Source: Candidatus Poribacteria bacterium
GTDB lineage: Bacteria > Poribacteria > WGA-4E > WGA-3G
Reading direction: 5' to 3'
DNA: 64,000 bases
NCBI GenBank assembly: GCA_022827625.1
Contig: JAJEIE010000023.1
Span: 60,124 to 124,123 of the forward strand
Part shown: positions 51,325 through 60,315 of the stretch, one piece after another
How positions within the stretch are numbered: position 1 is the first letter of the stretch
How the letters are laid out: each line of letters begins with the position of its first letter
Notes under the pieces: generated by a model
Told to the model about the DNA's origin: nothing
Seen by the model: only the letters and a program-made list of their open reading frames with translations
The model's database searches: none
Translations under genes and position numbers: made by a program

Positions 51325-52590
51325 ATGTCGGATTTTAGGGTGATGCTTGCAAGTCCAAATTTCAACGTATCTGAAAGTTTCTTTCCGAATATAAACTTGC
51401 AAGATGGGCTCAATTGGGCAGAGGAATTTATACAGAACGTCGTTCTTCCGAGACTGCCGGAAGCGGTTGCCTCGCATTTCCCTGTGGAGTTAGGCACGGT
51501 CCTCGTTATGTTTGGATGTGCTGGTATCTTCGTCGCAGTGGTCCCACTACTGCCTTTGGTATTGGTGCTGGCAGAACGAAAAGTTGCCGCCCGTTTTCAG
51601 AACCGAACGGGTCCCATGCGTGTCGGACCCTGGGGTGTACTGCAAACCTTAGCGGACGGTGTTAAACTTCTCTTCAAAGAGGATTATATCCCACCCCAAG
51701 GCGACAAATTCCTTTTCTTACTCGCTCCCTATGTCATTTTCGCCTGCTCCTTCGCTGTTTTTGCTGCGATTCCGTTCGGGCAAAATATATTGGTGAGCGA
51801 CTTTAATATCGGCATCTTCTACATCATGGCGATCTCCTCAGTCATCGTCATGGGCGTAATTATGGCGGGTTGGTCCTCAAACAGTAAATGGTCACTCTTG
51901 GGGTCGCTCCGATCTGCCGCCCAGATTGTTAGCTACGAAATCCCACTCGGTCTCTCCATTCTAACGGTCATTATGCTCGTGGAAAGTTTGAGTATGTCGG
52001 AAATTGTGGCGAGCCAATCTAACGGCGTTTTCAGTTGGTTGATCTTCCGAACCCCTTTTACCTTTATCGCATTCTTTATCTTCTTTATATCTGGAATTGC
52101 CGAAGTAAACCGGACCCCCTTTGATTTACCGGAAGCCGAGTCTGAAATCGTTGCCGGTTTCCATACCGAGTATAGCGGAATGCGCTTCGCACTCTTCTTT
52201 ATCGCCGAATACGCGAATATGTTCGCCGTGAGCGCAATTGCTGTGACCCTTTTCCTCGGGGGTTGGGAAGGCGCATTGCCGGGTTACGATATTCTCGGTG
52301 GACTCCCCGGTTTTGTTATAAAAACATCGGCACTCGTCTTTTTGATGATGTGGTTGAGATGGACGTTGCCGCGCTTGCGAGTCGATCAGCTGATGAATCT
52401 CTGCTGGAAATACTTCATTCCGATTGCCTTCTTTAACATTTTAGGCACCGGCATCTGGGGACTCATTTTCCCTGAGGATACCTTGGTCAGCACTGGCATT
52501 AGCTGCGCTATTATCTACATCGGGCTTATCACGGCGTATAAAATCGCTGGACGGACTTTCGCCGAGAGACCAGCACCACAACCGAGTTAG
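51325..52590 (+). CDS. nuoH: NADH-quinone oxidoreductase subunit H
   Basis: The 421-residue membrane subunit links the hydrophilic arm to the proton channels. It contains LVLAERKVAARFQNRTGPMRVGPWG and FFISGIAEVNRTPFDLPEAESEIVAGFHTEYSGM in part. ATG 51325 has AAGGAG about 7 nt upstream. An N-terminal extension of about 60 residues (SESFFPNINLQDGLNWAEEF) precedes the first helix and is longer than usual. Confidence 0.95.
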   Translation: MSDFRVMLASPNFNVSESFFPNINLQDGLNWAEEFIQNVVLPRLPEAVASHFPVELGTVLVMFGCAGIFVAVVPLLPLVLVLAERKVAARFQNRTGPMRVGPWGVLQTLADGVKLLFKEDYIPPQGDKFLFLLAPYVIFACSFAVFAAIPFGQNILVSDFNIGIFYIMAISSVIVMGVIMAGWSSNSKWSLLGSLRSAAQIVSYEIPLGLSILTVIMLVESLSMSEIVASQSNGVFSWLIFRTPFTFIAFFIFFISGIAEVNRTPFDLPEAESEIVAGFHTEYSGMRFALFFIAEYANMFAVSAIAVTLFLGGWEGALPGYDILGGLPGFVIKTSALVFLMMWLRWTLPRLRVDQLMNLCWKYFIPIAFFNILGTGIWGLIFPEDTLVSTGISCAIIYIGLITAYKIAGRTFAERPAPQPS

Positions 52591-52690
52591 GATTTTTAAT
52601 CCATGAGCAATGAAGAGGCGTTTTTTATAGAGACAAAGGACGTAGTCCGCACCTAAACCGACCTCACCGAACCGCAAGGAAAATTAAAAG

Positions 52691-53380
52691 ATGGACAAAT
52701 ACATACGAAACATCTACAGAGGCGTTTATACCGTTCTCGTAGGAATGCGGCTGACAATCAGGCAGTTCTTTGAACCGAACGTCACACATCAATACCCGTA
52801 TGAACACGACTATGAGAAGAAACGCAACGTTCGAGAGATCCCTAAAGGGTATCGCGGGCAGCTTTACAATCGGATTGAAGACTGTATCGGATGTAAAAAA
52901 TGTGAGATGATCTGCCCAGTCGATTGCATTACGATTACCGGCACCAAACTCCCGAAAGGCGAACAGTTGTGGGATAGCATGAACATCGTCCACCTCAAAG
53001 ACGGACGAGAAGTCATTGGTATTATTGAAGGTGACGACAAAAAGGCAAGGTCAGCAGATTCGGTGACCCTCACGAACATTACCTCCCGTCAAGGTCCGCA
53101 GGAAGTCATAGACCGCCTTGAGCCATCGGGCGTTGAGAGTCGAACCGAGACTTTTGCCAGTGATGAGATATCGCGGGTCGTTACGCGAAACCCAGTTGTT
53201 TTCTATCTCGACCAATTCGATATTGATATGTCCCTCTGTATGTATTGTGGGCTTTGCACTGAGGTCTGCCCAACAGAATGCCTTATCATGAAGGATACAC
53301 TCGAAGGTATTGAGTACTCCAAGTTCGACCGGTCAGATTTAATTTTTAAGTTCGACAAACAGGAGATGTATAAGGAATAG
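52691..53380 (+). CDS. nuoI: NADH-quinone oxidoreductase subunit I with inserted domain
   Basis: The 229-residue protein carries two [4Fe-4S] motifs, CIGCKKCEMIC (C65, C68, C71, C75) and CMYCGLCTEVC (C183, C186, C189, C193). In ordinary NuoI about 28 residues lie between the last Cys of the first and the first Cys of the second; here there are 107. The extra segment (about 88-168) looks like a small beta-barrel, with NIVHLKDGREVIGIIEGDD and VTLTNITSR, and ends FASDEISRVVTRN. ATG 52691 has AGGA about 9 nt upstream. The extra domain lies where it could alter electron transfer distance or bind a partner. Confidence 0.93.
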   Translation: MDKYIRNIYRGVYTVLVGMRLTIRQFFEPNVTHQYPYEHDYEKKRNVREIPKGYRGQLYNRIEDCIGCKKCEMICPVDCITITGTKLPKGEQLWDSMNIVHLKDGREVIGIIEGDDKKARSADSVTLTNITSRQGPQEVIDRLEPSGVESRTETFASDEISRVVTRNPVVFYLDQFDIDMSLCMYCGLCTEVCPTECLIMKDTLEGIEYSKFDRSDLIFKFDKQEMYKE

Positions 53381-53480
53381 CCATCAGCAGTCGGCAGTCA
53401 GTAGCCCTACTTTATTCACCAGAAACACTAACACGTAAATCAACTTAACCGACAGCCGACAACCAATAGCCATTAAAAAA
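53380..53480 (+). repeat. Inverted-arm intergenic element, copy C
   Basis: Left arm CATCAGCAGTCGGCAGTCAG (53382-53401) and right arm CCGACAGCCGACAACCAATA (53449-53468) are degenerate reverse complements. It ends TAGCCATTAAAAAA directly before the nuoJ ATG. Confidence 0.7.
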
Positions 53481-54002
53481 ATGGAATTTACACTTAAAAC
53501 TTTTATTTTTTACGGTTTCGCGCTTATGACAATCGCTTCAGCACTCGTCGTCGTCACGGTGCGAAACATTGTTCACGCAGCGTTTTCGCTCATGGTGACG
53601 CTTTTCGGTGTTGCCGGACTTTACGTCTTTTTACAGGCTGACTTCCTCGCCGCAACGCAGGTGATTGTCTACGTCGGTGGTATACTTGTTCTCATTCTAT
53701 TCGGTGTTATGATGACAAGCGGACGCCTGGAGATGCGCATTCATATTGAACGCGGGCAGCTCCTACTTGGCGGTGTGGTTGCCTTGGCACTCCTCATGCT
53801 GCTCTTGACAGTCATCGCGAATACCCCCGTATGGAAGAACCTTACCGATGACGGAATCGAACTGCCACCGACAACCGAACGTATCGGTGAATTGATCCTC
53901 AATGGACCCTTTCTTCTTCCATTTGAGGTCGTCTCCGTACTATTGTTGGTCGCGCTAATCGGAGCCACCCTGATTTCCCGAAAGGAGGTTAGGGACGAAT
54001 GA
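53481..54002 (+). CDS. nuoJ: NADH-quinone oxidoreductase subunit J
   Basis: The 173-residue membrane subunit has five helices and the conserved VRNIVHAAFSLMVTLFGVAGLY and ADFLAATQVIVYVGGILVLILFGVMM segments in part. It overlaps nuoK by four bases (ATGA). No Shine-Dalgarno is visible because copy C of the repeat abuts the ATG. Confidence 0.95.
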   Translation: MEFTLKTFIFYGFALMTIASALVVVTVRNIVHAAFSLMVTLFGVAGLYVFLQADFLAATQVIVYVGGILVLILFGVMMTSGRLEMRIHIERGQLLLGGVVALALLMLLLTVIANTPVWKNLTDDGIELPPTTERIGELILNGPFLLPFEVVSVLLLVALIGATLISRKEVRDE

Positions 54003-54307
54003 CCTTACAACACTATCTCGTCATCAGTGCTATTCTGTTCACACTCGGTATTTTCGCCGTCTTAACCCGCCGAAACGCTATTAGCATTTTGATGGGTATT
54101 GAACTTATTCTCAACTCGTGCAATCTTAACTTTGCAGCGTTCGCGCGTTTTATGACACCACCAGAGGACATCAGCGGACAGATCATCGCAATTTTTGGGA
54201 TTGTGCTTGCCGCCGCAGAAGCCGCTGTCTTTTTAGCAATTATTCTCGCTATCTACCGCGAATTCGGTAGCATCCGTCCCGATGAAGTGGACACTTTAAA
54301 AGGTTGA
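53999..54307 (+). CDS. nuoK: NADH-quinone oxidoreductase subunit K
   Basis: The 102-residue subunit has three helices with GIELILNSCNLNFAAFAR and IIAIFGIVLAAAEAAVFLAI, including the conserved glutamates of the proton path. Start ATG 53999 overlaps nuoJ. Confidence 0.96.
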   Translation: MTLQHYLVISAILFTLGIFAVLTRRNAISILMGIELILNSCNLNFAAFARFMTPPEDISGQIIAIFGIVLAAAEAAVFLAIILAIYREFGSIRPDEVDTLKG

Positions 54308-54410
54308 AAGGGCTGTCAGTCGTCAGTATTCAGTTATTAGTTACAATAGATTTCGGAGGTCCCGAATTCGTCCTAACCGATAGCCGAGAACTGGCAACCG
54401 AAAACGAATA
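54308..54410 (+). repeat. Inverted-arm intergenic element, copy D
   Basis: Left arm GGGCTGTCAGTCGTCAG and right arm CCGATAGCCGAGAAC are related to copies A-C. It lies upstream of nuoL, which starts 27 nt further on. Confidence 0.55.
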
Positions 54411-54437
54411 ATAAGGAAAGGCTTAAAAATAGAAAGT

Positions 54438-56669
54438 ATGATCGTACTCTTAATAAGTCTCATCTTGCTCTGTCCCCTCGCTGCCTTTGCGATCTTCGGA
54501 CTTTTAGGCTTAGCGAAACGGAGTTTCCCGCGACAAGACTACCTATCCACAGCAGCGATGCTCATTGCACTCGCCTGCTCGCTTTTGCTCTTGCAAGAGG
54601 TAGTCCCCGACCCAGAACCACATACTGTTCAGTGGCTTTCGCTCGGTAGTGTTACCTTCTCGATGGGCTTTTACCTCGATAGCGTCACCGCAATCATGCT
54701 GATTGTTGTCACGCTCGTCAGTAGTCTCGTCCATATTTTCTCGATGGGCTACATGCACGGCGATCCGAGGTATCCACGGTTTTTCGCCTTCCTCTCGCTC
54801 TTCTCCTTTTCGATGCTCTTCCTGGTTGTGTCGGATAACCTACTTGGTATCTATATCGGTTGGGAACTCGTCGGTCTCTGCTCCTATCTGCTCATCGGTT
54901 TCTGGTTTGAAAAGGACTCCGCAGCGGACGCCTGCAAAAAGGCGTTTCTGACGACGCGTGTCGGCGATGTCGGTATGTTCATCGGCATGATGATGCTCTT
55001 CACTAAATTCGATACGCTTTCACTCTACGGAGAAGGCGGTATTTTTGCCCAAGCCGCTGCGCAACTCAGCACAGGCGATATGGTATGGCTCTCTATTGCG
55101 GGTGTCCTCATTTTCTGTGGTGCGGTCGGTAAATCCGCACAAGTCCCCCTGCACACCTGGTTGCCCGATGCGATGGAAGGTCCTACACCCGTCAGTGCGT
55201 TAATTCACGCCGCCACAATGGTCGCTGCCGGTGTGTATCTCACGGCGCGGATGTTCCCAATTTTGACAGAAACCTCATCTCTGGTCATCGCATACATCGG
55301 TGGTATTACCGCGATCATCGCTGCGACTATCGCTATCGTCCGATTTGACATCAAGCGAGTTCTGGCATACTCCACGGTCAGCCAACTCGGATATATGATG
55401 CTTGGGATTGGCGTAGGCAGTTACGTCGCAGGACTCTTTCACCTCACAACACACGCTTTTTTCAAGGCACTGCTCTTCCTCGGTTCTGGTAGTGTTATCC
55501 ACGCTTTCCACGCAATGCACGGGCACGGGCATGACGATGAACACGGGCACGAACATGATGACCACGATGCACATGGACACGATCACGATGAAAATCACGG
55601 TTCAGAACCTGTTCTCGGTTCTGAGATTCCCCCAGACCAAGATATGCGGAACATGGGTGGACTCCGCCATAAGATGCCGATTACTTTCATAACGATGCTC
55701 ATCGCAACGTTGTCTATCTCTGGTGTCCCGTTTATCTTCTCCGGTTTCTGGAGTAAAGACGCAATCTTAGCCGGTGTACTGGGACGCGCAATGGAATGGA
55801 ACTCCGTCCACCATTATCTCCTGTTCGGCATGGCACTCTTCGCCGCTGGGATTACGGCGTTCTATATGTTCCGTCTCATTTTCATGACCTTTTTCGGTGA
55901 ACCGCGCAATCAAGAAATGCACGACATGGCGCACGAGTCTCCTAAGAGCATGACCGTGCCCCTCCTCGTTTTGGCTGTCCTGAGTTTTCCGGTCGTCAAC
56001 ACCCTCTGGTTCAACGCCGATTACGTTAAACCGCCAGAGCAACCGCATCTCCATGCACCAGCACATGCACACGTTTCACCCGATAGCAAAGTCGGTGAAG
56101 CCGGTCTCACCTTTTCACTCTTCGGAATTTCTGAAGCCGTGGCAGCGGAAGACGGTGCAGACGATACACACGGCGCACACGGAGATGACGCACATCACGG
56201 ACACGGTCCCGCACACACGATCGCGATGGTCTTATCTATCATCGTCGCAGGATTAGGTATACTCCTGTCCTGGCTATTCTACCATAGACGGACCCTGTCT
56301 GCGGAATCTGTCGCAACGACTTTCCGCCCACTTTATACGCTCTTCTGGCACAAATACTATTTTGACGAGTTTTACAACGGTGTCTTAGTCGCCGTAACAG
56401 TATGGAAATCTCGACTCTTTGCCCAATTCGATGGAACTATCGTTGACGGCATCGTCAACGGCGTTGGAACGGTGACGCGAGACATACTCGCCGCATTCGT
56501 TGGCGTTTTTGACAACCGTATCGTTGATGGCCTTGTTAATCAGGTTGCTGAGGTTACATGGTCAATCGGCGGAAGAGTCCGTCGGATCCAGACGGGTGCG
56601 ATTCAGACATATCTCTTCGTCGTACTGGCAGGCATCGTATTGTTAATCTTAATCTTTCGGGTGCTGTAA
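54438..56669 (+). CDS. nuoL: NADH-quinone oxidoreductase subunit L with His-rich insertions
   Basis: The 743-residue antiporter-like subunit has the standard GWELVGLCSYLLIGFWFE, VPLHTWLPDAMEGPTPVSALIHAATMV and a C-terminal lateral helix. Two histidine-rich insertions are present: residues about 354-391 (HGHGHDDEHGHEHDDHDAHG and on) and about 531-594 (HLHAPAHAHV, DGADDTHGAHGDDAHHGHG). They lie in loops and may bind metal or carry protons. Start ATG 54438 follows GGAAAGG about 16 nt upstream. Confidence 0.95.
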   Translation: MIVLLISLILLCPLAAFAIFGLLGLAKRSFPRQDYLSTAAMLIALACSLLLLQEVVPDPEPHTVQWLSLGSVTFSMGFYLDSVTAIMLIVVTLVSSLVHIFSMGYMHGDPRYPRFFAFLSLFSFSMLFLVVSDNLLGIYIGWELVGLCSYLLIGFWFEKDSAADACKKAFLTTRVGDVGMFIGMMMLFTKFDTLSLYGEGGIFAQAAAQLSTGDMVWLSIAGVLIFCGAVGKSAQVPLHTWLPDAMEGPTPVSALIHAATMVAAGVYLTARMFPILTETSSLVIAYIGGITAIIAATIAIVRFDIKRVLAYSTVSQLGYMMLGIGVGSYVAGLFHLTTHAFFKALLFLGSGSVIHAFHAMHGHGHDDEHGHEHDDHDAHGHDHDENHGSEPVLGSEIPPDQDMRNMGGLRHKMPITFITMLIATLSISGVPFIFSGFWSKDAILAGVLGRAMEWNSVHHYLLFGMALFAAGITAFYMFRLIFMTFFGEPRNQEMHDMAHESPKSMTVPLLVLAVLSFPVVNTLWFNADYVKPPEQPHLHAPAHAHVSPDSKVGEAGLTFSLFGISEAVAAEDGADDTHGAHGDDAHHGHGPAHTIAMVLSIIVAGLGILLSWLFYHRRTLSAESVATTFRPLYTLFWHKYYFDEFYNGVLVAVTVWKSRLFAQFDGTIVDGIVNGVGTVTRDILAAFVGVFDNRIVDGLVNQVAEVTWSIGGRVRRIQTGAIQTYLFVVLAGIVLLILIFRVL

Positions 56670-56685
56670 GGAGGATCCCTACGAG

Positions 56686-58197
56686 ATGTTATTGTCGCTA
56701 ATGATTTTTGTCCCGTTGCTCGGGATGGTTGCTGTTTTGCTTTTGCCGCGCGAGTCGGAAGAGCTGGTTAAACGCGTTACGCTCTTCTTTACGCTCATTC
56801 CACTCGCACTCGCAGTCGCACTATTCATATCTTATGACCGCGCAGCTGCGGGAACGCAGTACGTCGTCAATGTCCCTTGGATTGAGGCGTTCAATATCCA
56901 ATATCACATCGGCATCGACGGTCTCAGTGTAACGCTTCTACTCCTCACTGCCCTTTTAGGTCCTATCTGTGTTATTGCGTCGTGGCGCAACATCGAAAAG
57001 GGAATCAAAGCGTATATGGCGTTGTTCCTGTTGCTTGAGACCGGGATGTTAGGCTTTTTCGCTGCGCTGGATCTCTTCCTCTTTTACGTCTTTTTTGAAC
57101 TCACACTCTTGCCGATGTATTTCCTTATCGGTGTATGGGGTGGACCGCGGCGTGAATACGCTGCGATTAAGTTCTTCCTCTACACGCTCTTCGGTAGCGT
57201 ACTGATGCTGGTCGCGATGATCGCAGTTTACCTCAACAGCGGCGCACCGGGGGCGCGGACATTTGACATCCCAACGCTCATTACCTTAGCAGCGACTGAA
57301 GGACATGCCCTGAACAACCTCAACTTTCAAATCTGGGCTTTCCTCGGCTTCTTTATCGGATTTGCCGTAAAAGTGCCCATCTTCCCATTCCATACATGGC
57401 TCCCTGATGCACACGTTGAAGCACCCACCGCGATTAGTGTCATCCTGGCAGGCATCCTGCTAAAAATGGGAACTTACGGATTGGTACGGGTCAACATGGC
57501 AATGTTCCCACAAGGTATGGACTTTTTCTGTAACGGCACCGGCACTTGGGGAAACAGTTTAGCATTGCTCGGATTCATTAATATCGTCTACGGCTCTTTC
57601 TGCGCCTTAGCACAAACCGACTTCAAGAAATTGGTGGCGTACTCGAGTATCGGACACATGGGCTTCGTTATATTAGGGCTTGCCGCTCGAAATACAGAAG
57701 GTATCACCGGTGCGATTCTCCAGATGTTTAACCACGGGGTCATCAGCGGGATGCTCTTCCTGCTCGTCGGGGTTCTTTACGATAGAGCACACCATCGTGA
57801 GATTAATGGGTTCGGCGGTCTCGGCGCGAAAATGCCAGTCTACACCGGTATTACCACGCTCGCGTTCATGGCATCTTTGGGACTGCCCGGCTTGAGCGGG
57901 TTCGTCGGGGAAGCGCTCTCCTTACTCGGGGCTTATGACAAATTCAAAATGCTGACCATCTTATCAACGATCGGGATTGTTGTCGGTGCAGCTTATTTCC
58001 TCTGGACGCTCCAACGCGTCTTCTTAGGAACACTCAACCCAAAATATGAAGCACTCCCTGAAATCAACGGACGCGAAATTTTGACGTTGGCACCGCTCGG
58101 GATCCTCACGATTGTACTCGGCATCTGGCCCAACTTCGCCATTGATATGTTCAGAGAGTCGGTTACTAACCTCGTCAACGTGCTACAGGCGATATAG
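56686..58197 (+). CDS. nuoM: NADH-quinone oxidoreductase subunit M
   Basis: The 503-residue antiporter-like subunit contains FFELTLLPMYFLIGVWGG, VKVPIFPFHTWLPDAHVEAPTAISVILAGILLKMGTYG in part and QTDFKKLVAYSSIGHMGFVILG. ATG 56686 has GGAGG 11 nt upstream. It follows nuoL by 16 nt. Confidence 0.96.
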   Translation: MLLSLMIFVPLLGMVAVLLLPRESEELVKRVTLFFTLIPLALAVALFISYDRAAAGTQYVVNVPWIEAFNIQYHIGIDGLSVTLLLLTALLGPICVIASWRNIEKGIKAYMALFLLLETGMLGFFAALDLFLFYVFFELTLLPMYFLIGVWGGPRREYAAIKFFLYTLFGSVLMLVAMIAVYLNSGAPGARTFDIPTLITLAATEGHALNNLNFQIWAFLGFFIGFAVKVPIFPFHTWLPDAHVEAPTAISVILAGILLKMGTYGLVRVNMAMFPQGMDFFCNGTGTWGNSLALLGFINIVYGSFCALAQTDFKKLVAYSSIGHMGFVILGLAARNTEGITGAILQMFNHGVISGMLFLLVGVLYDRAHHREINGFGGLGAKMPVYTGITTLAFMASLGLPGLSGFVGEALSLLGAYDKFKMLTILSTIGIVVGAAYFLWTLQRVFLGTLNPKYEALPEINGREILTLAPLGILTIVLGIWPNFAIDMFRESVTNLVNVLQAI

Positions 58198-58213
58198 GAG
58201 GTTTTTGTCCGGT

Positions 58214-59710
58214 ATGCAACCCTTAAGCAACATCGAAAGCCTTCTTTATTTTACGCCGGAACTGCTGTTAGTCGTTTCTGCTATCGTTGTTATCCTCGTC
58301 GATCTCGGCGTAAAGAACCGGGAGAGTGCAACAGTTGCTTACCTCTCTCTCGCAGGGATTGGCTGCGTATTCGCCGCAGTCCTTCTCACGCATGGGCAGC
58401 TCGGGGACAGAACTTCCATCTCCCTTTTCCTCGGGATGATCCGGCTCGACGCGTTTTCTACCTTTTTCAAGGTACTCCTGCTGCTCGCAACGACGGCAAC
58501 AATTCTTTTCTCCATCCGTTCTGAGGAACTCGATGCACAACTGAAGGGTGAATACTACGCACTCCTGTTAGCCATCACGCTCGGAATGTTCTTGATGGCA
58601 TCCTCAACCAACTTACTGATGATATTCATATCGTTGGAAACGGTGAGCCTGACCTCCTACATTCTCGCCGGATTTCTAACGCACAACCCGCGCTCAAGCG
58701 AAGCGGCGTTCAAATACATCACGTATGGTGCAGTCGCCTCAGGAACGATGCTGTTCGGTCTCTCGTTCCTGTTCGGCATGACCGGAACGGGCGATCTTGG
58801 GCAAATCAGTACAAGGCTCACTGAACTCTTAGCAGCAGGCGAAATCTATCCGCTCGCTGTGTTGATTGCGATCATCTTTGTCCTCGCTGGTGTCGGCTAT
58901 AAGATAGCCTCCGTGCCGTTCCACATGTGGTCCCCAGATGTCTACGAAGGCGCACCTATCCCGATAACCGCCTTCTTATCCGTCGCCTCAAAATCCGCAG
59001 GATTTGCCCTGTTCATTCGATTCTTCTATTCCGGGTTCAGCAGTTCCGAAGTCATGCAATCCGTCGACTGGACGCTTATGTTAGCAATCGTCTCTGCCCT
59101 GACGATGACTGTCGGAAACCTTGCTGCCCTACCACAGCAGAATGTGAAACGTCTACTGGCGTACTCAAGCATCGCTCACGGTGGTTATCTACTCATGGGA
59201 GGTGTCCTGCTCACATCTGAAGGTATTGGCGCGATCCTCTTTTATCTCGTCGTCTACCTCTTTATGAATTTGGGCGCATTCTACGTTGTTGTGCTCATTG
59301 CAAACGAGGAAGGCAGCGAAATGATTGAAGGCTACCGAGGACTTGCATCACGCGCACCGTTGGTCGCTGGAGCGATGGCGATTTTTCTGTTCTCACTGAC
59401 GGGCATTCCCCCATTCGCCGGTTTCTTCGGAAAATGGCTCCTCTTTGCGGCTGTCCTTGAGCAGGGGTATTATTGGTTGGCATTCGTCGGTCTGCTAAAC
59501 AGCGTAGTCTCGCTCTACTATTACGCCCGGATTGTGAAAGCGATGTATCTCGAAGCTGCTGACGAGGAAACAGCAAGTACCAGCACCCCCTTCTCCACCG
59601 GCACTTTTGCCCTCTTGAGTGTTTTTGTCATCCCAACAATCCTCATCGGGTTCATTAATATCTTCTACACCTTCTCCAACATCTCAGTTTCGGTCCTACC
59701 GATGCAGTAA
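58214..59710 (+). CDS. nuoN: NADH-quinone oxidoreductase subunit N
   Basis: The 498-residue subunit starts at ATG 58214 (MQPLSNIESLLYFTPELLLVV), with AGGAGG 13 nt upstream; in-frame upstream sequence belongs to nuoM. Family motifs include FHMWSPDVYEGAPIPITAFLSVASKSAGFA in part and QQNVKRLLAYSSIAHGGYLLMG. It ends the complex I run. nuoE, nuoF and nuoG are absent from the window. Confidence 0.95.
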   Translation: MQPLSNIESLLYFTPELLLVVSAIVVILVDLGVKNRESATVAYLSLAGIGCVFAAVLLTHGQLGDRTSISLFLGMIRLDAFSTFFKVLLLLATTATILFSIRSEELDAQLKGEYYALLLAITLGMFLMASSTNLLMIFISLETVSLTSYILAGFLTHNPRSSEAAFKYITYGAVASGTMLFGLSFLFGMTGTGDLGQISTRLTELLAAGEIYPLAVLIAIIFVLAGVGYKIASVPFHMWSPDVYEGAPIPITAFLSVASKSAGFALFIRFFYSGFSSSEVMQSVDWTLMLAIVSALTMTVGNLAALPQQNVKRLLAYSSIAHGGYLLMGGVLLTSEGIGAILFYLVVYLFMNLGAFYVVVLIANEEGSEMIEGYRGLASRAPLVAGAMAIFLFSLTGIPPFAGFFGKWLLFAAVLEQGYYWLAFVGLLNSVVSLYYYARIVKAMYLEAADEETASTSTPFSTGTFALLSVFVIPTILIGFINIFYTFSNISVSVLPMQ

Positions 59711-59733
59711 ATTTTCCACAATTCTGTTTTGTC

Positions 59734-59763
59734 TTGCACAAGGTTCTGTTTTTAAGGTATAAT
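59734..59763 (+). promoter_or_regulatory. Predicted promoter for small membrane protein pair
   Basis: TTGCAC (59734-59739), an 18-nt spacer and TATAAT (59758-59763), about 45 nt before the ATG at 59810. Confidence 0.6.
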
Positions 59764-59809
59764 ATTTGTAGAAAGGTTGTTTTCCCAATTCAGAAAACGA
59801 TGGATCAGC

Positions 59810-60034
59810 ATGGGACGAATTGATAAACTCAAAGAAGAAATTGGTTGGTTAAAGGTTATATTCGCCATTTTGCTTGCTACTGATATTTCTTTAATCGCTT
59901 GGTTAGTCCAAAATTATGGGAAGGTTAATCCGTTTCTTTTCCTAATCGGAGCTCTTGCGGTAATTCTGCTCACATTTCTAAATGTCTTGATTAATAGGGT
60001 AGCATATCGGAAAATTGATGAATTGGAGGAATAG
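59810..60034 (+). CDS. Small two-helix membrane protein
   Basis: The 74-residue protein (ATG 59810, MGRIDKLKEEIGWLKVIF) has an amphipathic N-terminus and two membrane helices (about 13-32 and 39-60). A TTG 33 nt upstream is a less likely start. It is followed after 2 nt by a second tiny membrane protein. Comparable small pairs occur in many bacteria without known role. Its position next to tRNA genes suggests an accessory insertion. Confidence 0.6.
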   Translation: MGRIDKLKEEIGWLKVIFAILLATDISLIAWLVQNYGKVNPFLFLIGALAVILLTFLNVLINRVAYRKIDELEE

Positions 60035-60036
60035 TA

Positions 60037-60138
60037 ATGAACTGGATGGAATGGGTCATTGCTGGTGTGTTCATTGTTTTTCTAACTGGTTTGGGTACAA
60101 TCGTAGGCACTGCTATAAAACACGCGAAGAAAAGTTAA
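60037..60138 (+). CDS. 33-residue membrane peptide
   Basis: This very short gene (ATG 60037) has GGAGG 8 nt upstream, a strong signal given its size. The peptide MNWMEWVIAGVFIVFLTGLG plus TIVGTAIKHAKKS is one membrane helix with a basic tail. It is co-translated with the upstream two-helix protein, so the pair probably works together. It could be a membrane-acting peptide. Confidence 0.6.
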   Translation: MNWMEWVIAGVFIVFLTGLGTIVGTAIKHAKKS

Positions 60139-60221
60139 AATTACGCATCCATGGAAAATTAACAAGCAGGATTTATTAAGGTATACTTAAAAATATAGCG
60201 CGTATAATAAACGCGTGTCAA

Positions 60222-60292
60222 TGCCCGGTCGTCTAATGGCAGGACGCGTGGCTCTGGACCACGTAGTGAAGGTTCGAGTCCTTCCCGGGCAG
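60222..60292 (+). tRNA. trnQ: tRNA-Gln (anticodon CTG)
   Basis: The 71-nt cloverleaf has acceptor stem TGCCCGG/CCGGGCA, discriminator G, anticodon stem CGTGG/CCACG with loop CTCTGGA (anticodon at 60254-60256), and T-arm GGTTCGAGTCC. No CCA is encoded. Confidence 0.93.
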
Positions 60293-60315
60293 TTTTTCCA
60301 TTCTGTTATTAATAC

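Noticed and set aside
55497..55610. Short repeats suggesting a CRISPR or simple repeat
   Set aside because: The repetition comes from His/Asp codons in nuoL and stays in frame; there are no constant repeats with unique spacers.
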